Source: an uncultured Verrucomicrobiales bacterium (GTDB lineage: Bacteria; Verrucomicrobiota; Verrucomicrobiia; Verrucomicrobiales; Akkermansiaceae). From it: a stretch of DNA of 64,000 nucleotides. The notes below the pieces were generated by a model. That model did no database searches, was not told the DNA's origin, and was given only the letters and a program-made list of their open reading frames with translations. The stretch covers positions 1 to 64,000 of the forward strand of contig CAMQZC010000005.1 in assembly GCA_947039485.1 (NCBI GenBank). The letters run 5' to 3'. This document shows, piece by piece, positions 58,712-64,000 of this stretch. Each line of letters opens with the position of its first letter. The first letter of the stretch is position 1. The position numbers and the translations under genes were made by a program.

Positions 58712-59842
58712 ATGGCAGAACAATCTAATTCAGGCCGTCAGGTCCTGACCATTGGTGTTATCCTGGGTCTCATCGGGATCGGTGCAGGCGCGTATAGCAT
58801 GGTCAATGGTGAGGTCGAAACAGTCGATACCAGTGTGCGCAGTAACAGCGAGACTGGGACCTCCTTAACTCTCTCCGCTGAGCAATTAGCTGAGCGAATC
58901 CAGAAGGATCGCAAGCTTCAGGACGTAGCACCTGCGGGTTTGACCATCAATGGGCAGCCCCGCTACACCCCCCTCTTCTTTGCTCCCGAGCTCTGGCAGG
59001 TACGCCTGCAAAATGGCAAGGCCGCTATGGTGGACATCTACGATGTCGCAACACCTGCCCTGCATGAGGGCATTAACAACCTTTGGTTCATTAGCCAAGG
59101 CCTCTCTGAGGACCTAGGCTACAGCAATGCGCCTGAGCTCGACAGCGATGGTGATGGCTTTAGCAACCGCGAGGAGTTTGTCGGTAAGACAAATCCTAAT
59201 GATGTCGCTAAGTATCCTTCCCTGCTCTCAACAGCGACGCCCAAGCTTGAGGTGACGGGCGTTTCCGTTGCTAAGGCCGTCGTGACGCTGGACTCCAACT
59301 TTGCTACAGCCGCCCTTCCAGGAGAGCCTGCGCCCACGGAGGTGAGCGTGCGTATCTTTGCAAGTGACCGCGATATCAGCCCCAAGAGTCGATTCTCCCG
59401 CAAGATTGGAGAGAGCTTTGGCATCACTGGTATCAAGGGCAAGGGCAATAAGCGTTTTTCCATCATATCCTTTGAGCAAAAACGCTTTGAGTCATACGGT
59501 GCTGAGGCTGATGAGTGGACTGTAAAGTTGCAGGACAATGACCGCCCCATCGGAGCCACTAACCTTTACACCGTGCGCGCTGGCAAACCACGCAAGGGCG
59601 GTGTTGATAAAGGCGCCCCTAATCAAAAGGGCGTTTATATTGAGGACACCACAGTGACATTAAAAGTACTTGCAGGCTCTAAGATGGGTAGCGAAATTAA
59701 AGTCCCATATGGAGCTACATTTAAGATTCCTGGCGATGAGGCCGTCAGTTGCGTACTTGAGTCAGTTGATGACAACGGTAGTGCCAATGTCCTCGAATCA
59801 GGAAAAGAATCCCCAATAAACATCCCAGCAGTATCGAAATAA
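58712..59842 (+). CDS. Amuc_1099-like single-pass protein with EF-hand-like Ca2+ motif
   Basis: A 376-residue protein with one transmembrane helix (residues about 10-28, LTIGVILGLIGIGAGAYSM) and a large periplasmic part. Around residue 149 is DSDGDGFSNREEF followed by VGKTNP, a thrombospondin type 3/EF-hand-like calcium loop. The C-terminal half has strands (VKLQDNDRPIGATNLYTV, VTLKVLAGSKMGSEIKVPYGATFKIPG). By order and size it corresponds to Amuc_1099. A PilP-like role in coupling inner-membrane proteins to the secretin is plausible but inferred. Confidence 0.7.
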   Translation: MAEQSNSGRQVLTIGVILGLIGIGAGAYSMVNGEVETVDTSVRSNSETGTSLTLSAEQLAERIQKDRKLQDVAPAGLTINGQPRYTPLFFAPELWQVRLQNGKAAMVDIYDVATPALHEGINNLWFISQGLSEDLGYSNAPELDSDGDGFSNREEFVGKTNPNDVAKYPSLLSTATPKLEVTGVSVAKAVVTLDSNFATAALPGEPAPTEVSVRIFASDRDISPKSRFSRKIGESFGITGIKGKGNKRFSIISFEQKRFESYGAEADEWTVKLQDNDRPIGATNLYTVRAGKPRKGGVDKGAPNQKGVYIEDTTVTLKVLAGSKMGSEIKVPYGATFKIPGDEAVSCVLESVDDNGSANVLESGKESPINIPAVSK

Positions 59843-59887
59843 GTAAAAGACATCGATAAAAAAAGAAAAAAATACATATTTTGAAAT

Positions 59888-59907
59888 GCAGCCTTTACAA
59901 AGGCTGC
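59888..59907 (+). promoter_or_regulatory. Hairpin between Amuc_1099-like and secretin genes
   Basis: GCAGCCTTT / AAAGGCTGC inverted repeat with a very short loop, followed by CTTTCAT. It lacks a good T run, so a partial terminator or processing site that adjusts secretin expression is possible. Confidence 0.4.
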
Positions 59908-59934
59908 CTTTCATGTCATTAATATAACATTACC

Positions 59935-62655
59935 ATGAACCACACCCCTCTCAATCATTCTAAGCAAATCATGGCTTTGCTTGCCGTTGCGATGTCTTGC
60001 CCATTTGTGCAGGCTAACACAGCAGGTTTTAGTAGTCCCTCCACGGCTGTTGGCAGCAGTGAGTTTGGCGTCACATACGCTGGGCAAAATGATATCAATA
60101 CTCGTGAGTCTGCACGTCGTCAGGCCCTGGCCCGCGAAGCTTGGCAGCTTCTTCAAGACGGTCGCACATCTTACACTAAAGGTAAGTATACGGAAGCTCT
60201 GGCTAAGTACAAGGAAGCTTGGAGCCGCATGCCCAAGGCTCCTGCTACTGCTCAGCAACAAGACTTTATTGTCAAGAGCATCGATGATGCCTCTGTTGCC
60301 GTCGCAATGGAGTACACATCATTTGGTCGTTATGACGATGCCGAGCAACTTCTTCTTGAGGTCCTCGGTCGCAATCCTGACAACAAGCTGGCACGCCGCG
60401 AACTCAAAGAGATGCGCGACCCCATCCGTCACAATCCCGCACTGACACCTGCACACGTCAAGGATGTAGAGGAAGTAACCCGCTTGCTAGAACTTGCTTA
60501 TGGTTACTTAGACCTGGGTAAATATGATCAATCTTACAAAGAGTTCGAACGCGTTCTCATAATTGACCCCTACAACATCGCCGCAAAACGTGGTCAAGAA
60601 GCAGTGAGCTCACGCAAGTCCACCTTCTATCAGGCAGCACATGATACCATCCGCGCCAAAGCATTGGCTGAAGTTGATGCCATGTGGGTGCCCAAGTCAT
60701 CTGCAAATCTCCCTGACATCGCTGCTGCGGTTGATGTAGAGAATAACATCTCGGCTGACATTATTCGCATCAGCGAAGACCTTGATTCTATCCTTATTGG
60801 TAGCGTAAGCTTCGAAGATACTCCTATGGAGGACGCCCTCGACTTCCTGCGTGGCGAAGCCCGCAAGAAGGGTGTTTCTATCAACTTTACCTTCAAGCGT
60901 GCCGAAGCCCAAGCTCCCATCGCGACAAGCTCTTCTGATGATGAAGATATGGATGAAGACGATACAGACTCCGAGCCTGTAACCGTTGAAGCATCAGCTT
61001 CCTCAGAGTCTATCATCAAGAACCTCAAGGCTCAGAATATGACTGCCAAGGAACTCCTTGACGAAATGTGCAAGGCCTCAAATTGCCAATTCCGCATTGA
61101 GAACAAGGTAGTTCGCGTTTATCAAACTGGTGCTGACTCCAATCTGATGGAGGTTCGCAAGTGGAAAGTTCCAACAAGCTTCTTCTCAACAGAAGGTAGT
61201 GGCTCTGATGATAGCGGTGATGGATTCGAAGAGGAAAGCAGCGCTCCTAGCAGCAAGATAAATCCCGCAGAGGCTCTCAGCCAGTGTGGAGTTAAGGCTC
61301 CTCAAGGCTCCTCTGCTAACTACTCCCGTCAGACAGGCGTGCTTACGGTGCGTAACACACCTGACAATATCGACATGATCAACGAGGCTATTATCGACTT
61401 CCGCGGCAAGCAACCTGGCATGGTCAAGGTGCAAGCCAAGTTTGTTGAAATTACTCAGACTAACGATGAAGAATTGAGCTTTGACTGGGTTGTCAACCCA
61501 TTCTCCATCAATTCTGGTTCAACCTATATCGGTGGCGTCAACGGTAGCGGTGCTGAGCCCGGTCGAGAAGTAGGTGATTTTGTCAGCTCCGGTGGCAATG
61601 CCTTTGGTAACAAATACGACGGTGATGGCGCATGGCCTGTGGGTGGTGCTAGCTCCGACACGGTTAATGGCTTGATGACGGGCGGTCTCCGCTCTGGTTC
61701 TGGCGCTGTCTCTGGTGATCGACTTAATAATCTGATCTCCTCAGGCTCAGCTTCCAGTGCGTCCAATAGCTCGGTTGCCCCTGGTATTCTGTCCCTCTCC
61801 GGTATCTTTGACTCTGGTTCCTACCAGATGATTATGCGCGGTCTCTCCCAGAAGAAGGGTGTCGATGTCATGTCTGCTCCTACGCTGGTAGCTCGCCCAG
61901 TGGAACTCGAATTCGAGTCCCCAATCGACCCCATCACACAGAATGACTCTGGTGACCAAGGTGCAGCAAAGATTGAGGTGGTTCGCCGCTTTATCTATCC
62001 TACCGAGTACGAAGCCCCAACCATCCAAAGCGGTGGTGGTGGTGGTAACAACAACAACGATGACAACAACAACAACGGTGGCAGCTATAGCTCTGGTGGT
62101 TTCCCCGTTGCTAGCCCAGCTAATCCATCCGCATGGACAGTTGAGCAAGTTGGTATCATGCTCCGCTTCCTCGTAGAAGAAGGCGAAGATAAGAACGTTA
62201 TTAACTTCAAGCGTTTTGAAATCCAAATCGTTGACTTTGAAGGCTTCATTAACTATGGCTCCCCCATTACAGCTGGTATTGCAGCGGGTGATGAAATCGA
62301 GCAGGTGCTCCTCACAGAGAACCGTATTGATATGCCCATCTTCAGCCGTCGCTACATCAACTCCAATCCCTGCATCTATGATGGTCACACGATTGCCATT
62401 GGTGGATTGATTGAAGATCAAGTTCAGCGCATTGAGGACAAAGTGCCAATCTTTGGCGATCTCCCCCTCGTTGGTCGTTTCTTCCGCTCCAATGCGGAGT
62501 CTCATGTCCGTAAGAATCTTATTGTCTTCGTGACGGCAGAGCGCATCGACCCATCAGGCAAGTCAGCAAGTAGCAGCAAAGCTGCTGCAGGTGGTGAATC
62601 TATCAGCACCTCTGCTCCTAGCATCTTCCCCGAAGATGGTCTTGCTACCCCATAA
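59935..62655 (+). CDS. TPR-secretin (Amuc_1098-like / PilQ-GspD superfamily)
   Basis: A 906-residue outer-membrane channel protein. The signal peptide ends near residue 24 (MALLAVAMSCPFVQA). Residues about 40-230 contain TPR-like helices (YTEALAKYKEAWSRMP, LGKYDQSYKEFERVLIIDPYN). N-domains follow, broken by an acidic low-complexity segment (DDEDMDEDDTDSEP), then the secretin core with VMSAPTLVARPVE, a Gly/Asn-rich insertion (GGGGNNNNDDNNNNG near 700) and the C-terminal signature VPIFGDLPLVGRFFRS with LIVFVTAERIDP. It ends the five-gene operon. No pilotin, PilB or PilT is adjacent; in Akkermansia those are elsewhere in the genome. Confidence 0.9.
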   Translation: MNHTPLNHSKQIMALLAVAMSCPFVQANTAGFSSPSTAVGSSEFGVTYAGQNDINTRESARRQALAREAWQLLQDGRTSYTKGKYTEALAKYKEAWSRMPKAPATAQQQDFIVKSIDDASVAVAMEYTSFGRYDDAEQLLLEVLGRNPDNKLARRELKEMRDPIRHNPALTPAHVKDVEEVTRLLELAYGYLDLGKYDQSYKEFERVLIIDPYNIAAKRGQEAVSSRKSTFYQAAHDTIRAKALAEVDAMWVPKSSANLPDIAAAVDVENNISADIIRISEDLDSILIGSVSFEDTPMEDALDFLRGEARKKGVSINFTFKRAEAQAPIATSSSDDEDMDEDDTDSEPVTVEASASSESIIKNLKAQNMTAKELLDEMCKASNCQFRIENKVVRVYQTGADSNLMEVRKWKVPTSFFSTEGSGSDDSGDGFEEESSAPSSKINPAEALSQCGVKAPQGSSANYSRQTGVLTVRNTPDNIDMINEAIIDFRGKQPGMVKVQAKFVEITQTNDEELSFDWVVNPFSINSGSTYIGGVNGSGAEPGREVGDFVSSGGNAFGNKYDGDGAWPVGGASSDTVNGLMTGGLRSGSGAVSGDRLNNLISSGSASSASNSSVAPGILSLSGIFDSGSYQMIMRGLSQKKGVDVMSAPTLVARPVELEFESPIDPITQNDSGDQGAAKIEVVRRFIYPTEYEAPTIQSGGGGGNNNNDDNNNNGGSYSSGGFPVASPANPSAWTVEQVGIMLRFLVEEGEDKNVINFKRFEIQIVDFEGFINYGSPITAGIAAGDEIEQVLLTENRIDMPIFSRRYINSNPCIYDGHTIAIGGLIEDQVQRIEDKVPIFGDLPLVGRFFRSNAESHVRKNLIVFVTAERIDPSGKSASSSKAAAGGESISTSAPSIFPEDGLATP

Positions 62656-62680
62656 GCTTAGCTTCATAATCTAATTTATC

Positions 62681-62713
62681 AGCGCCTGCAAACTCTTGTT
62701 TGCAGGCGCTTTT
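62681..62713 (+). terminator. Terminator of the pilus/secretin-like operon
   Basis: AGCGCCTGCAAAC / GTTTGCAGGCGCT forms a perfect 13-bp stem with a four-base loop and a short TTTT tail, 25 bases after the secretin stop. Confidence 0.9.
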
Positions 62714-62828
62714 GTATCTGTGTTTTTCGCGTCGCTGGGTGGAGTTGTCATTGTATGCTTGATTTCTCTATTTTTGCTTGCTCTAAGCTGCTCTATTTGC
62801 TAGTATTAGGGTTAACAATTTTATTCGT

Positions 62829-64000
62829 ATGCGCCCTGTTATTTATCAGTTATTTGTCCGCCATTTTTCTAACGCAAATACCGATGGAGTCAATTGGGGG
62901 TCTAAGGCTGAGAATGGCTGTGGGAGCTTTGATGGTATTAATGATGCCGCGCTCGAGGCCATTGCGCAGATGGGTGTTACGCATCTCTGGCTTACAGGCG
63001 TGTTGCGCCACGCTACGCAGACAAGCTACCCTAATCTGCCCGCTAGTCCCAGTCCGATTGTGAAGGGTAAGGCTGGTAGTCCCTATGCTGTGAGCGACTA
63101 CTATGATGTAGACCCCGATTTAGCGACTGATCCGGACAACGGTCTGGCTGAGTTTCGCGAGTTGCTCAACAGAGTGCGCCGTTGGGGGATGCTGCCTATG
63201 ATTGATTTTATCCCCAATCATGTTGCTCGTGATTACCGCAGTCGCATCCTGCCAGCAAGAAGTTTAGGGACTCATGATCATAAGGAGGCGTTCTTTGCCT
63301 ACCATAATTCCTTCTATTACCTCCAGCAGGATGCTAGCAAGTCCATGCAGCTTCCCGCTGGGCCATACGAGCCAGAGGCTAGGTATGCGCGCGTGACAGG
63401 TAATAATGCCGCCACATGGCGACCCTCAGCATATGACTGGTATGAGACCATTAAGCTCAACTATGGACTAGACTACCGAGATGGTAGAGCAAAACTTGCT
63501 TCATTGCCCAGCATGCTGGCAGATGAGGGGCATCTTCCACTTACATGGCGCGATATGGATGCTATCCTAGCCTACTGGCAGGAGATGGGCGTGGCGGGCT
63601 TCCGCTGCGATATGGCTCATATGATTCCTATGTCCTTCTGGCGCTGGCTTACGGCACGTTGTCGCCTGCGCGATGAGGGCGTTTACTTCATGGCAGAGGC
63701 TTATAATGATCATATGAAGCTCTGTGACGGTGATGTGAGCGAGGAGTTGCTCTCTGCTGGCTTTAACGCTGTCTATGATGCACTATCCTATGAGAAACTC
63801 CGCCAGCTCTACGAGGCTGGTAGCTGGGCCAATGAACTCGATGACTTCAATCGCGCTAAAAGTAGCCTTTACTATGGCGGACTGCGTTATCTGGAGAATC
63901 ATGATGAACCCCGCCTCTGTGCCCCCCAGTACTGGGGAGGGAAGGGAGGCACTGTAATGCCCGCGCTGATGGCTGCGCAGTATGCCTCAAGTGCAGGCCC
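62829..64000 (+). CDS. GH13 alpha-amylase family protein (partial, 3' end outside window)
   Basis: An open frame from the ATG at 62829 to the window end (390 codons) that the ORF track omits because it has no stop here. The GH13 regions are clear: DFIPNHVA (region I), GFRCDMAH (region II, nucleophile Asp), FMAEAYND (region III, acid/base Glu) and NHDEPR (region IV). N-terminal PVIYQLFVRHF and the insertion-rich B-domain are typical of bacterial alpha-amylase-like enzymes. No signal peptide is present, so it may act in the cytoplasm on glycogen or maltodextrins. Substrate specificity cannot be called from the portion seen. Confidence 0.92.
   Translation, partial: MRPVIYQLFVRHFSNANTDGVNWGSKAENGCGSFDGINDAALEAIAQMGVTHLWLTGVLRHATQTSYPNLPASPSPIVKGKAGSPYAVSDYYDVDPDLATDPDNGLAEFRELLNRVRRWGMLPMIDFIPNHVARDYRSRILPARSLGTHDHKEAFFAYHNSFYYLQQDASKSMQLPAGPYEPEARYARVTGNNAATWRPSAYDWYETIKLNYGLDYRDGRAKLASLPSMLADEGHLPLTWRDMDAILAYWQEMGVAGFRCDMAHMIPMSFWRWLTARCRLRDEGVYFMAEAYNDHMKLCDGDVSEELLSAGFNAVYDALSYEKLRQLYEAGSWANELDDFNRAKSSLYYGGLRYLENHDEPRLCAPQYWGGKGGTVMPALMAAQYASSAG

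Noticed and set aside
61747-62505. Minus-strand 252-residue frame
   Set aside because: Antisense to the secretin domain, whose forward motifs are unmistakable.
62755-63063. 102-residue frame with hydrophobic start before the amylase gene
   Set aside because: It overlaps the GH13 N-terminus in another frame; the GH13 frame carries all family motifs. The hydrophobic start is likely chance in AT-rich intergenic DNA.

Overview
The window looks like chromosomal DNA of a member of the Verrucomicrobiota, close to or within the Akkermansiaceae. The strongest clue is a five-gene run at 54978-62655. It has the same order and architecture as the Amuc_1102-1101-1100-1099-1098 locus of Akkermansia muciniphila: an Ig-like exported protein, a PilM/PilN fusion, an Amuc_1100-type single-pass protein, a protein with one membrane span and a calcium-binding-type motif, and a TPR-secretin. 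Many small secreted or lipid-anchored proteins, an autotransporter pair, lspA and lgt, and an extended IF-1 fit a Gram-negative cell. Sigma70-type promoters with 17-bp spacers are easy to see (rplM, infA, rpsP, tRNA-Asn, tRNA-Tyr), but clear Shine-Dalgarno sequences are rare.

Region by region. 1-3800: the tail of one autotransporter followed by a complete one. 3869-23335: almost all on the minus strand and mostly housekeeping: lspA, ileS, an SPFH/NfeD pair, an HU gene, pdxJ, purH, thiD, gatCA, rpsI-rplM, a galactose-type sodium symporter with galK, and rpsP. infA is the one plus-strand gene here. 23602-31172: a lipoprotein, a tRNA-dihydrouridine synthase and a 1917-residue transglutaminase-like/SF1 helicase/nuclease protein that looks like a single-gene defence factor. 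31272-43894: mainly minus-strand genes: a polyferredoxin/DUF362 redox pair, a U32 RNA-hydroxylation protein with hpt, a TRL-type lipoprotein, tetR, a thioredoxin-fold lipoprotein, mazG, hemL, aroC and an M50 protease; an FHA membrane protein lies on the plus strand.

44070-51703 is the accessory part. tRNA-Asn is followed directly by eight genes of podovirus character in two opposed blocks (gp11-like connector, portal, scaffold-like and small linked genes) with no terminase large subunit, major capsid or integrase visible. Next come two paralogous lipoproteins with nested in-frame tandem repeats, a possible small membrane protein and a double-HTH protein. 51980-54825 holds a MnmM-like methyltransferase, a LolA-like protein, an unlisted 39-residue lipoprotein, tRNA-Tyr and lgt. 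54978-62655 is the pilus/secretin-like operon, and a GH13 alpha-amylase family gene runs off the end.

The most interesting items are the giant helicase-nuclease, the rearranged phage module beside tRNA-Asn, the repeat lipoprotein pair and the pilus-like locus. No CRISPR array, rRNA or intact insertion sequence was seen. All assignments come from reading motifs by eye; no searches were run.
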